From NCBI GenBank assembly GCA_016197205.1, contig JACPWG010000183.1:124001-188000 (forward strand): a DNA stretch of 64,000 bases, read 5' to 3'. The position numbers and the translations under genes are program-made. Shown here piece after piece: positions 18,420 through 28,300 of this stretch (within the stretch, counting starts at the first letter, position 1; each line of letters starts with the position of its first letter). This stretch comes from Planctomycetota bacterium. GTDB lineage: Bacteria; Planctomycetota; MHYJ01; WSZJ01; JACPWG01. The notes beneath the pieces are model-generated. The model made no database searches and had not been told where the DNA came from. It was given only the letters and a program-made list of their open reading frames with translations.

Positions 18420-19342
18420 CCGCTTTGCCGACGCTCGTCGAGGCCATGCGCACGGCCGCCCCGCAGCCTCTTGTCGCGGTTCGGTCCGCGCTTCGGGCCA
18501 TTCGATCCGGCGGCGCTGAAGCGCCTTTCCGAGTCCAGCCCTCCCATCGATCGCAAGGCGACGATCGTCGAGGCCGCGCAGCAACCGTCGACGGCCGAGA
18601 CCCTGGCGCAACTTGTCGCCGCGCTGCACGATCCCGATGTGGGCTTGCGAGCGGCGGTCGTGGGCGCGCTCGGGCGCTACCCGACCCAGATGGCGGGCGT
18701 CGTTCCCGCGCTGCAGGAGGGGATGAAAGATGCGAGCCCCACGGTCCGCCACCGTGCCGCGATGGCCTTGATTCGTGTGCCCGCCCACGCGGAGGAGTCC
18801 CTCGCCGTGCTGCGGGCGGACTTGAAGAACTCCGACGCCTCGATCCGAAGCGGGGCCGCGCGCGTCCTCCTCGAGACCCTGGAGTTCTGGAGTGGGCGGA
18901 TCGCCCGCGTGGACAGGCTGGGCATGACCGGTGGCAGCCAATTCGCGGATCTCGATCGGCAGGCAGTGGAGGCGAAGGCGGGGATGGCCTTGCTGGGCGG
19001 GGCGATCGCCGAGGTCGTCGCGTTGCTCTAGGACGCGGACAGCGGCATGCGTGTCGCGGCCGTGCGGCTGCTGGGCTCGATGAAGACGAGGCCGGAGGTG
19101 GCCGTGCCCGCGCTTGCGGCCGCGCTGGAGGACTCCGCGCTCGAGGTCCGTCGTATGGCGGCAACCGCGCTGGGCTCGGTCGGCGGCCGTGCGGCGCCCG
19201 CGGTGGGCGCGCTCGCGGCGGCAACCGCGTCGGACGATCAGGGGCTGCGCTACGCGGCGATCTCGACGCTGGGCAGCATCGGGCCCGCGGCGAGCGCGGC
19301 GGTCCTGGCCCTTCTCGCGGCGGCCCGCACCCCTGGGCGCCT
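18420..19342 (+). pseudogene. Decayed HEAT-repeat gene
   Basis: Clear HEAT-like repeats (DPDVGLRAAVVGALGRYP, SPTVRHRAAMALIRVP, DSALEVRRMAATALGSVG) are read in one frame from about 18480. The frame is broken by a TAG at 19029-19031, after which the same frame continues (GMRVAAVRLLGSMKTRPEV). At the 5' end the repeat pattern PTLVEAMRTAAPQPLVA continues in another frame, so there is also a frameshift near 18480. The 3' end dissolves into non-repeat sequence after ARTPGRL. It is related in type to the intact HEAT genes at 10.7-13.7 kb. Confidence 0.7.
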
Positions 19343-19470
19343 GCGCCAGGCCGTGTCGGTCCAGCGACAATACAGCATGTGGACTTTGTATCAGTGCGAC
19401 GAATATGAAGGCAATGGTTCGTGTGGTCGACAGGCATCACGGTGGGCGAAACCCGCCGGCACCCCTCCGG

Positions 19471-20587
19471 TCATGCCGGAGGCTCGGCAAGCACGGGGCC
19501 CTCGACTGTCGCGAGGAGGCGTTGCGCCGCCTCCTCCTCGGGTTGCGGTACCCGTACCAGGTAGGTGTCCGCGGCGGTACCGGCCGGGGCGCCCCAGGTG
19601 CTGGGGATGGGCTCGACGAGCGGATGCAGCCCTTTCGCAGCCAGGAACGCCCGCAGGACCTCGGCCGCAAGTCCGTCGCGGACGATCGTGGCCGTTCCCC
19701 AGACCGGCGCACCGGCCGCCGCGCCCCGAAGAAAGCGGAGTCGATCAAGACTCCCCAGGACCAGCCCGACCGGCAACAGGAGCCCGGCGCCATCCATCAA
19801 CACGCAGAAGTACCACGGAAGGTGCGGATCGCGGAGTGTGAGCAACCGTGCGGCGCCCGCGGCCACGAGCAGGGCGACAGCAATGACTCTCGCTTGCCTC
19901 GAGCCCCGTCGGAGCGCCAGCTCGGGACTGCGCTCGGCACTGTTCGTTCGGTCGAAGCCGCAGCGGGTCGCGAGCGCGGCGATCTGGCGAGGTCGCAGGG
20001 AGATCGCCGCCTGCATGAGCGTCGCGACGCCGACCGCCGCCAACCAGAGCGATGAGTAGCCGGGGGTCATTTCCCGCTGCGAGATTGTAGCCCTGGTAGA
20101 GGGCCAACAAGAAGGCCAGGCAACGTGCCCAAAGTGCCGCGCGGCCGGCAGCCCCCGTCCCCGTCACGAGCGCTTCGCGCAGCGGGCGGACCAGCCAGGC
20201 GGCAACCTGGAGGAAGACGCAAGCCACGATAAACGGACGCAGTCCAAGGCCGAAAATCGAAGGACTGTGGTAGATCGTGGCCAGCCGAGCCGCCAGGCCG
20301 ATCCCGCCGCCCGGCTCCGCGCCCGAGGACCTGGCGAAGCTCCACGGAGCCAGAACTGTGCCGTCCCACCCCGGCACCGGAATGCAGCGCAGCAGCATGG
20401 CCCCGGCCAGGGCGGCCAGGGAGAGCCGAATTCGCGAGCGGGTCTCCGGATCTCGAATCGCCCAGCGCAAGAGCTCGGTCGGGCGGTCCCCCTCCGGCGT
20501 GGCCAGGACCACGCCGCACCGCCGCAGCAACGCGCGCGCGCCGGCGATGGCCCCCAGTGTCCCGAGCCCGATGGTCACCCCCGCCAT
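19471..20587 (-). pseudogene. Divergent SecY-like membrane protein, apparently frameshifted
   Basis: About 370 residues if joined. The first part, from an ATG at 20587, matches SecY helices 1-3 in order: RIRLSLAALAGAMLLRCIPVPG, then SIFGLGLRPFIVACVFLQV, then LAFLLALYQGYNLA. The next SecY-like helix (PGYSSLWLAAVGVATLMQ) continues only in another frame starting at the ATG at 20070. Either the gene is broken near 20060 or two overlapping proteins are made. The C-terminus (LVEPIPSTWGAPAG, TYLVRVPQPEEEAAQ) is not SecY. It starts 18 bp after the DUF1858 gene, suggesting one operon. It is too divergent and short to be the housekeeping translocon. Confidence 0.55.
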
Positions 20588-20604
20588 CAAGCGATCGTCG
20601 GAGG

Positions 20605-21945
20605 TCACGGGCCGAGCGGCGACGGTGAAGGCACGGGTACGGTCGCCGCGGGACTCGCCGGATCTGTCGCCGCCGCCACCGCGGTCTTTGCCTGCTCCGC
20701 GGGCAGCAGGGCCGCCAGGCTGTCGAGCAGCAGCTCGAGATTCTTCTCGTGCAGCCGCGCCGCCATTTGCAGCGTGTCCTGGGTCCGTACGACGCACCCG
20801 GCGCACGCATAGCCGAGTTTGGCCAGCGCCTCCCCCGCGCCCGGGACCTCCTCCAGCACCTGGCCGACGAGTCGACCCGGGTCCAGGACCGTCATCGCGC
20901 GCGAGCGCGGCAGGGCGTGCAAGTCCGCGAGCGTCCCCTCCAGGCTCGCGCCGGCCCGCGCGGCGGCCGCTTCCAGCGTCTCGTCCGAGCACCGCGGGCA
21001 GGTCCGCCGGTCGAGCCCCAGGCGCGCGAGCGGCTCCGCGGTCGCCGGGAACTCCCGCATCATCGCCGCCGCCGGCGTCGCCGCCGTCCACGGCGGGCGG
21101 GCGGACCCCGGCGGATCCGGCAGCCGGTTCAAGTCGTCCAGCAAGCCCGTAAGGCTCGCTTTTTTCTTTTCGGCAATTTCACCGATCCCATCCCGGGCGC
21201 AGGACGCACAGTCCCCCCAGTGATAGTCGAGCTTGCCGAGCACTTCCAGCGTGTCTGGAGAGTCTTGGAAGATGTCCCGGACACGCGCCGACCGCGCGTA
21301 CGGCCTGGTGACCGGCCTCGGGATCGCCGAGAGCGCCGAGAGCGCGTCCAGGAGCGGCTGCAGCTCCTTTCGGTGCAACTGCGCCGCCACCTCCAGGGTG
21401 TCCGTGTAGCAGACGATGCAGTCGAAGCACTTGTACCCGAGCTGTTGGAAGACGCGAAAGGCCTCCGGGCAGCGCTGGAAGACTTCCGCGATCACCACGT
21501 CCTTGCCGTACGGGGCCGTCACCCTCGTCTTCGGCTCCGGGACGTCTTCGAGATCCGCGAGCAAGATCGCCAGGTCCGCGTTCCGTTTGCGCGCCGCGTC
21601 GGCCAGCGTGTCCGGTGTGCAGACCAGGCAGTCCTTCCCATGAAAGCCGAACCGTTCGAGGAGCGGGACGGCAGCGGGGAACCACCTCACGATGTCCCCG
21701 ACCGGCGTCTCGCGCGTGAACGGACGCACGGCGCGACCCGCCGGTTCGGGGCACGCGCGAAGTTCCGCGAGCAGCGCCTCCAGGTCCGCGCCCTTGGCCG
21801 CGACGAGCTCTCCGATCGTGGCCGTCGAGCAGCTTGCGCACCCCGGGGAGCGATAGCCCAGCCGGCCGAGGACCTCGAGCGACGCCGGCAGGGTGGCGAA
21901 AAGCTCGGCTACGGTCGCGTCCTTTGGGAAGGGGCGCGTGAGCAT
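20605..21945 (-). CDS. Protein of six tandem DUF1858 domains with CxxC motifs
   Basis: 446 residues from the ATG at 21945 (AGGAG 8 bp before). Almost the whole protein is six roughly 65-residue repeats, each with the DUF1858 plan: a V-x-E/D-hydrophobic helix, P-hydrophobic, a G-Y/F turn, a Cys pair and an LLxxL end. Cys pairs in order are CASC, CLVC, CFDCIVC, CASC, CPRC and CAGC. In other bacteria DUF1858 usually appears once, often with hybrid-cluster or redox proteins, so metal or redox-linked binding is plausible. The tail is Ala/Pro-rich. It probably forms an operon with the SecY-like gene. Function unknown. Confidence 0.8.
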   Translation of the reverse strand: MLTRPFPKDATVAELFATLPASLEVLGRLGYRSPGCASCSTATIGELVAAKGADLEALLAELRACPEPAGRAVRPFTRETPVGDIVRWFPAAVPLLERFGFHGKDCLVCTPDTLADAARKRNADLAILLADLEDVPEPKTRVTAPYGKDVVIAEVFQRCPEAFRVFQQLGYKCFDCIVCYTDTLEVAAQLHRKELQPLLDALSALSAIPRPVTRPYARSARVRDIFQDSPDTLEVLGKLDYHWGDCASCARDGIGEIAEKKKASLTGLLDDLNRLPDPPGSARPPWTAATPAAAMMREFPATAEPLARLGLDRRTCPRCSDETLEAAAARAGASLEGTLADLHALPRSRAMTVLDPGRLVGQVLEEVPGAGEALAKLGYACAGCVVRTQDTLQMAARLHEKNLELLLDSLAALLPAEQAKTAVAAATDPASPAATVPVPSPSPLGP

Positions 21946-21967
21946 CAGGGTCTCCTGGTCCACGAAC

Positions 21968-22215
21968 GTCAAAAAAGAGCAACAAGCCGAAGTGAAGCCA
22001 AAGTCGATCTCTCCGCGCGTTGCCAGGGATCATCGCCGGTAGACAACGCTGCACTCAGCGACCGGCCTCCGCGTCTCCGCGTCTCGGTGTAAAAGTCTCG
22101 CATTCGACCCACACGGCCGGGCCGAATTTCAAATTGCAAAAAGTCAAATTTCAAATTTCGCCCGCGTCTAGCTGGGACGGGAAGCCACAAGCCAGCCCTT
22201 TGCCGCCGTCGGTCG
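21968..22215 (-). repeat. R5 dispersed repeat, copy 2 (inverted)
   Basis: Inverted counterpart of 17506-17737, with shared blocks GAGCAACAAGCCGAAGTGAA, TGCCAGGGATCATCGCCGG and CATTCGACCCACACGGCC. It directly precedes the DUF1858 gene. The gap continues with the GGGCACGGC hairpin repeat (22291-22347) and a CACAGATTT-type block (22386-22422). No gene is seen between 21946 and 22477. Confidence 0.7.
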
Positions 22216-22290
22216 AGTTTAGCCTCCTTTCGGGTTGTTGAAAACGAGGGGGTGGTGCAAGTTGCCGAAGGCGCCGCGCGCGGTCGACCC

Positions 22291-22347
22291 AGATGCCTCG
22301 CATCGTGGGCACGGCAGCGCCGTGCCCCTACGGAAAGCAGCCGATCG
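22291..22347 (+). repeat. GGGCACGGC hairpin repeat
   Basis: A perfect 9-bp stem, GGGCACGGC-AGC-GCCGTGCCC at 22307-22327, embedded in a block (GATGCCTCGC before, CTACGG and AAGCAGCCGATCG after) nearly identical to 9100-9157. Confidence 0.65.
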
Positions 22348-22477
22348 TCAAGTATCACCCGCCTTTGAACCCACCCAGCACGAATCTGTGAAATCGTCGT
22401 GAATCTGTGAAATCTGTGGTTCCGTCGTCGCTCGGCAGCAGCGCCACAGCTCCGCCGTGTCGCCGCGCCCCCTCGCC

Positions 22478-25117
22478 TCAGAACTTCCGCAGCCGGTTCG
22501 CGATCGCGTTCCGCAGCTTGCGCGGAAACGACTCGCACGCCTCGAGCTCCGCCAGCAGTTCCCGGCACCCGGGCACCTCGTCCGTGAGGGCACGGAAGAG
22601 CAGGTCCGCGACCTGGCGGCGAAGGGCCTCCGCCTTCTTGCCGTCGCGGCCGGGCTGGGAGCGGCGCGCGATCCGCGTGAGCGCACGCAAGATGACTTCG
22701 CGGTCCTCCCGCTCCTGGAAGTCCCGATGGTCGGTCATCGACACCAGCGAGCCCGCGATCTCCTCGCAGAGGAGGAGCAGGGGAGGGGCGTCGTCCGGCG
22801 CGGCAAGGACCTTCCCCAGCGCCTCCACCATCGGCATGTTGAGGAGCCGCACGCGCAGGGCCTTCACGATCGACACGCGCAGATGGGTCGGCGTCTCGGG
22901 CGCTTCGCCGATCCGGCCCAGGGCCTCCCCCAGGCGCGTGACGTTCGCCGGTCCCCACACCACCTCGTAGGACATCGTCTGGAACCACTTCGTGAGCAGG
23001 CGCTCGACGACCTTCTCCCGGAAATGCTCCGTCAGGGCCCACGTCAGCGCGATCCGTTCGAGCCCCTCCACGATGACCGGCACGAGGTCCGTGTACGCGG
23101 CCGTGTCGGCGCTGACTTCGAGCACGATGCCGTCCCCCGAGGGGCGGGGTCGGCCCAGGTCCACCGGGTACTCGCCGTCGAGGTAGCCGAGGTACAAAAG
23201 CCCCACGTCCATCCGCAGCGGGAGCGGCGCGTTCGCGCCCGACGCGATCCAGCCGAGCGCCTCCACGGCGTCCAGGGCGCGCTCCGTGCGCCGGACCATC
23301 CCCTGCAGCTCCGCGGCGAGCCGGACCACTTCCGCCGTCGGAAGGAGCGGTGACGCCGCGACCCGGCCGAGGGCCCGCACCGCGAACCCCTGGGCCGACG
23401 GTGGGCCGTCCGCCAGGGACCGGAAGGTCGACACCGCCTTCTCCGCCGCTTTGCGCACGTCCTCGCCCGTCTCCTTCGTCGTCATGAGCACCCGGCCGAG
23501 CACCTTGCAGGCGATCTCGCGCTCCGCGTCGTATGGGCTCCCCTTCGCCGCGCGCAGGAGCGGGTCAACGGCCGCGATCCCGAGCCGTTCGAGCGCGGAT
23601 TCGGTCACGTCCAGGATCTGCGCGAGGCGGAACTCGTGCACGTTGGAGATGAAATCGGCGGCGAGCCGCGCCTTGAGGTCGCTGGAGAGCGAAGGGTGGA
23701 AGTAGAGGCGGGACTCGAGCACGGTCAGGCGGAGCGGCCGTTTCGCGGTGCCGAGGATGTCCAGGAGAAAGGCGCCGACCTTGGCCATCTGGCGTGGCGG
23801 AATTTCCGCGCCGAGGCACATCTGGTCGAGCGTGCGGATGAGGAAGGGGCGATTTCCCTCGTCCGCGCCGGGGTAGCCGGCGAGGAGGGCGCGGATGCCC
23901 GCCTCCCCGAAGGCCTTGAGCTGGCTGGCGAGCCGGCGGCACTCGACCTCGGAGTCGTTCCAGCCGACGATGCAATGGACCACTTCGCTCGCGAGCCGCT
24001 CCCGGTCCGGGTCGGATAGCTTGGTGCGGCAGAGCAGGGTCAGGAAATAGGCGCGCGCCCGGCGGTCGGGGACCCGCTCCGTCTCCCGCCAGAGAACGGC
24101 GGCGAGCGGGGCGGGCGCGACGCGGCCGACGGCCTCGAAGAACGCGCGCGCGGGCTCGGCGAGGAGGCCGGACTGCGAGACGAAGCGGTCCGCGACCTGC
24201 TGCACGAGGGCCGCGAGCATCTCCTCGTTCCGGCTGAAGAGGTCGGCGAAGGCGGCGAGGGTCGAGAGCAGCGCGGCCTGGAGCACCGGCTCCCGTTCGT
24301 TCCGGAAGTCGGTGAGGAGGACGGCCATCACGACCTGTCGCTCCTGCGGCGGGGCCGTGGCGACGATTTGCTCCAGCCGCCCGAGGGCCTGGGGTTTGAG
24401 GGCGGCCGACGCCTCGCAGACGGCGCGGATCCCTTCGCTCACCTCCAGGCTGAGGCCGAGCTGCCGGAGGACCAGGGCCGCTTCCTTGCGCACGTCGGGG
24501 CTCTCGTCCGCGAGGGCGCGCAGGTAGAGCGAGGCGCGCTCCTGGGCGGAGAGCGGGGCGAGCCCGAGCCTGCGGAGCGCTTCCACTTTTGTTTTCGGAT
24601 CCACGCCGGTCAAAACGGTCAGCTTGAGCCGGCCCAGCTCTTCCGGCGAAAAGAGCCCCGAGGCCTCCTCTCGCGAGAGGACGACGGGGAAGAGCTCGGA
24701 CGAACCCGCGAGCAGGGGGAGGGCCTCGAGCCTCACCGCGAGCTCGCGTCCGCCGGCCGCCGGCTGCGCCGCCCGGCTCCACGCCCCGGCGGCGAGGACC
24801 TCCTCCTCGAGCGCGAGCGTCCGCCAACCGGCCTCGGCAAGGACGGCAAGCGGGGCGTCGAGGGCGGCGCCGGCGGCCCGCTCCACCGCGGCCGCGACGT
24901 CGCGGAGCTGCTCCGTGGTGAGCGCGGCGGCCTCGGTGAGGACGCGCGGGTTGAGCAGGACGCGTTCGAGCAGGCTGCCGGGACGCGCGGTTTCCAGCAC
25001 GCTCGCGGTGAGGTCGACCTGGCGGGAAAGGAGCGCCCCGATGCGGGTCACCAGTCGCTGGCTGAGATCGAATCGCGCGACCAGGGCGTCGCGTCCCAGT
25101 CGAATGCCTTCGACCAT
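22478..25117 (-). CDS. Large HEAT/ARM-like helical repeat protein
   Basis: 879 residues, no signal peptide or TM helix, so cytoplasmic. GAGGAG precedes the ATG by 6 bp. The N-terminal 200 residues are Ala/Glu-rich helices. From about 200 the sequence shows irregular HEAT-like helix pairs (DESPDVRKEAALVLRQLG, EREIACKVLGRVL, AQGFAVRALGRVAASPLL). No catalytic motif is seen. The next gene on this strand is a SWIM-SNF2 ATPase, separated by an R1 element, so it may serve as a partner or scaffold for it; this is only positional. Confidence 0.75.
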   Translation of the reverse strand: MVEGIRLGRDALVARFDLSQRLVTRIGALLSRQVDLTASVLETARPGSLLERVLLNPRVLTEAAALTTEQLRDVAAAVERAAGAALDAPLAVLAEAGWRTLALEEEVLAAGAWSRAAQPAAGGRELAVRLEALPLLAGSSELFPVVLSREEASGLFSPEELGRLKLTVLTGVDPKTKVEALRRLGLAPLSAQERASLYLRALADESPDVRKEAALVLRQLGLSLEVSEGIRAVCEASAALKPQALGRLEQIVATAPPQERQVVMAVLLTDFRNEREPVLQAALLSTLAAFADLFSRNEEMLAALVQQVADRFVSQSGLLAEPARAFFEAVGRVAPAPLAAVLWRETERVPDRRARAYFLTLLCRTKLSDPDRERLASEVVHCIVGWNDSEVECRRLASQLKAFGEAGIRALLAGYPGADEGNRPFLIRTLDQMCLGAEIPPRQMAKVGAFLLDILGTAKRPLRLTVLESRLYFHPSLSSDLKARLAADFISNVHEFRLAQILDVTESALERLGIAAVDPLLRAAKGSPYDAEREIACKVLGRVLMTTKETGEDVRKAAEKAVSTFRSLADGPPSAQGFAVRALGRVAASPLLPTAEVVRLAAELQGMVRRTERALDAVEALGWIASGANAPLPLRMDVGLLYLGYLDGEYPVDLGRPRPSGDGIVLEVSADTAAYTDLVPVIVEGLERIALTWALTEHFREKVVERLLTKWFQTMSYEVVWGPANVTRLGEALGRIGEAPETPTHLRVSIVKALRVRLLNMPMVEALGKVLAAPDDAPPLLLLCEEIAGSLVSMTDHRDFQEREDREVILRALTRIARRSQPGRDGKKAEALRRQVADLLFRALTDEVPGCRELLAELEACESFPRKLRNAIANRLRKF

Positions 25118-25205
25118 GAGGGCTCCTCACGTGGACGGGGCCGCGATGCGCGACGGGGGACAAGCCAAGCGCGCGGAAGGGCGCCCGGAACGGCTGCTTC
25201 CCTGA

Positions 25206-25369
25206 GTACCGCCCCACAGAATTGGGTGAACAATTTCCTCGGCGATTTCGGCCGCCTGCTTCGTTGCGCTCGCTCGACGTAGTTCTCCGGTACTACGCCT
25301 CGCTCGCGCGCCTCGCGGGCGGCCGAACTTGCCTTCGCCTACTTGTCACCGACTTCCGTGGAGCGGTAC
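25206..25369 (+). mobile_element. R1 MITE-like element, copy c (164 bp)
   Basis: Exactly 164 bp, GTACCGC to GCGGTAC, flanked by TGA and TCA within CTGAG/CTCAG. On the minus strand the right flank supplies the TGA stop of the SNF2 gene, so the element begins at the base after that stop codon. Confidence 0.9.
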
Positions 25370-28300
25370 TCAGCCCGCCTCCGTCTCGTCGCCCGCTGCC
25401 GCCGCTCCCTCCGCGCGTCCGCCGCCCCGGATCAACCCGATCAGGTCTTCGGTCGACAGCTTCGCCGCCCGGTCCGTCCCCTCCAGCACGCCCGCCACCA
25501 GGTCCCGCTTGTCCGCGTGTAGCGCCAGGATCTCCTCCTCGATCGTGCCCGAAGAGACGATCCGGTACACCGTCACGGGCCGCGTCTGCCCGAGCCGGTG
25601 CGCACGCCCCGTCGCCTGGTCCTCCACCGCCGGGTTCCACCACGGATCCAGGTGGATCGCGTAGTCCGCGGCGGTCAGGTTCAGCCCCGTCCCGCCCGCT
25701 TTCAATGAAATCAGGAAGAGCTCCCCCTCTCCCCGCTGGAACGCGTCCACAGCCCGGTCCCGCTCCTTCGCGGGTGTCGACCCGTCCAGGTACTCGTACT
25801 GCACGCCGCGCGCGTCCAGCTCCTTTCGCACCAAGTCCAAATGGCGCACGAACTGGCTGAAAACAAGCGCACGGTGCTTCCCCTCGCGCAGTTCCTCGAC
25901 TGTCTCGAGGAGCACGCGCAGCTTGGCCGACCCCGCGGTCCAGCCCGGCCGCACCAGCTTCGGATGGCAGGCGAGCTGCCGCAGCGTCGTCAGCGCCGCC
26001 AGCACGTGGAAGCGACGGGTCTCGCCGCCCGCCCCGGCCGCGCCACCCCCGCCCTCGAGGAGCTTCGTCAGCAGCGAGAGCCGCGTGTCGTCGTAGAGCT
26101 TCCGCTCCTCCGCCGACAGCTCCGCGGTCAAGCGGATCTCGGTCCGCGGCGGCAACTCCTCCAGCACCTCCCCCTTGTTTCGGCGCAGGATGAACGGCCG
26201 TACCAGCCTCGCCAGCGCATGCCGCCGCGACGCGCTCTTCTCTTCCTCGATCGGAACCACGAACCGCTCGCGGAAACGCTCCCAGCTCCCGAACAGGCCC
26301 GGACTCGTCGCCCGGAAAAGACTCCACAGCTCCCCCAGGCGGTTCTCCATGGGCGTGCCGGTGAGCGCCAGCCGCCAGTCCGCCACCAGGCGTCGCGCCG
26401 CCGCCGCCGTCTTGCTCTGGCTGTTCTTCACGAACTGCGCCTCGTCCAGGACCAGCGTCCCCCAGCGCACCCGCTCGAGCTTCGCGATGTCCCTCAGCAG
26501 AAGACCGTAGCTCAGGACGACCAGGTCGCCGGCGCGATAGACGCCGTCAGCCGGCATGCGTTCGGTTTCGCGGTAGAGGATCGGGTTGAGCGTGGGCGCG
26601 AAACGACGCGCCTCCCGCACCCAGTTGGAGGCGACCGACGTCGGCGCGATGACGAGCGCCGGCCCGCCGGCGGCGCGGTCCAGGAGCACGGCGAGCGCCT
26701 GCACGGTCTTCCCCAGCCCCATGTCGTCCGCGAGGCAGCACCCGACGCCCCACGCCGATAGCCGGCTCAGCCAGCGATAGCCCTCGACCTGATAGTCGCG
26801 GAGCTCCGCCGCCAGCGTCGCGGGCGGCTCGGACGCGTGCGCCATGGCGGCGCGAAAGCGCTCCTCCATGCGCTTCCAGGCCGCGCAGGCCTTGATCGTC
26901 CCCGCCTCCCGAAGGAGCTCCTGCACGAACGGCGCGGCGGCCGCCCCGACCTCCAGCCCGCCGCGGTCCGCGTGCGCGACGTCCGCAAGGTCCCGCAGCC
27001 GTTCTTCCAATAGCGCGGAAAGGCGTGTCCACTTCCCCGCCGCGATCGGCACGTACCGCCGACCCGCGCGCAGCGCCTCCAGGACCGCGGCGAGCGGGAC
27101 GCGGCTCCCGTCCAGCAGGATCTCCCCGTCCACGCCGAACCAGTCCTTTCGGTCCTCGATCCACACGCTCAGGTCCTTCGGCCCCGCGTCGTGCGCGATC
27201 TGCCACCGCCGCCGGACCTCCTCCGGCCATTCCACGACGAGCTCGGCTCGGGTGTTCGCCTGAAGCGCCAGCACCAGGTCGAGCGTGGCGTTGTCGAGCG
27301 GCATTTGCAGGCTCCAGCACCCGGGCCCGGCCGGAGGCGCCAGCTTCAGCTCCCGCGCGATTTCTTCCGCGAGAGCGACCTCGCGGACGCGCGCGCGGCG
27401 GGCGCGCAGGAGCTTGCCGCCCACGAGCGCGGCGGTGAGGTCGGGACCTTCCCCCGGCTCGAAAACCAGGCTGCTCCCGGGGACCGGCCGGACGCGGAGC
27501 TCGACGGCGAGGCCCGCCTCCGCCGCCAGGAGCAAGCGGATCCGCCCGTCCGCCGGGACCTCCTCGCCGGCGACCTCCGAAGGCAACTCCACCGGGCAGA
27601 GGGCCTCCAGCCGCGGGATGCGCGCCAACAGCTCCTCGGCCGCCTCGGGCGGAAAGACGGGCGCCTCCTCAAGCAGCCCGGCGACGACGTTGCGCAGGTC
27701 CGCTCCGGTGCGAGCCACGATGAGGCGGTTCGTCTCCTCCTCGAACACGACGATGCCCTGGGCGTGCAGGGCCTGCGGCTTCAAGAGGATCGGGCGCCGG
27801 TCGAGCTCCGGAACCAGCGTGGACTCGCCCGAGGGCCGCTTCTCCACGCGCAGCCTCACCGCGCCCCCTGTGATGACGACGGGCCGGCACTCGCCGCCCC
27901 AGCCTCGAACAACCAGGGGGTGACCGACAAGGCTCTCGAGCGCGTCGAAGGCGTCGTGCGGATCCGGGTGCAGCGGGAGCGCGCTCGAGTAGGGCTGTCG
28001 GTTCGCACACGACGCGCCCAGTCGCGCCGCCTGCCGGTCGACCGGCTGGATCCATTCCTCCCGCCTGTCTTGGACCAGCTCGAGGGACAGCGGACGTCCG
28101 CCGGTCCATGAGCCGGACTTCCGCCGCTTTTGAAGTTGAGGCGAAAGCGCCTGGGCCGGCCCCTCCCCCTCGAGCCGCCATGCGAGCCGCGACACGGGCC
28201 CGGCGCCCGCCGCGGAGCTCGGAGTAACCGCCGAGAGGAGGCTGTCGAGCAGGGCCAGGCTCCGCTTCCACGAGGGAAGCGCCAGCGTATCCCGGACCTG

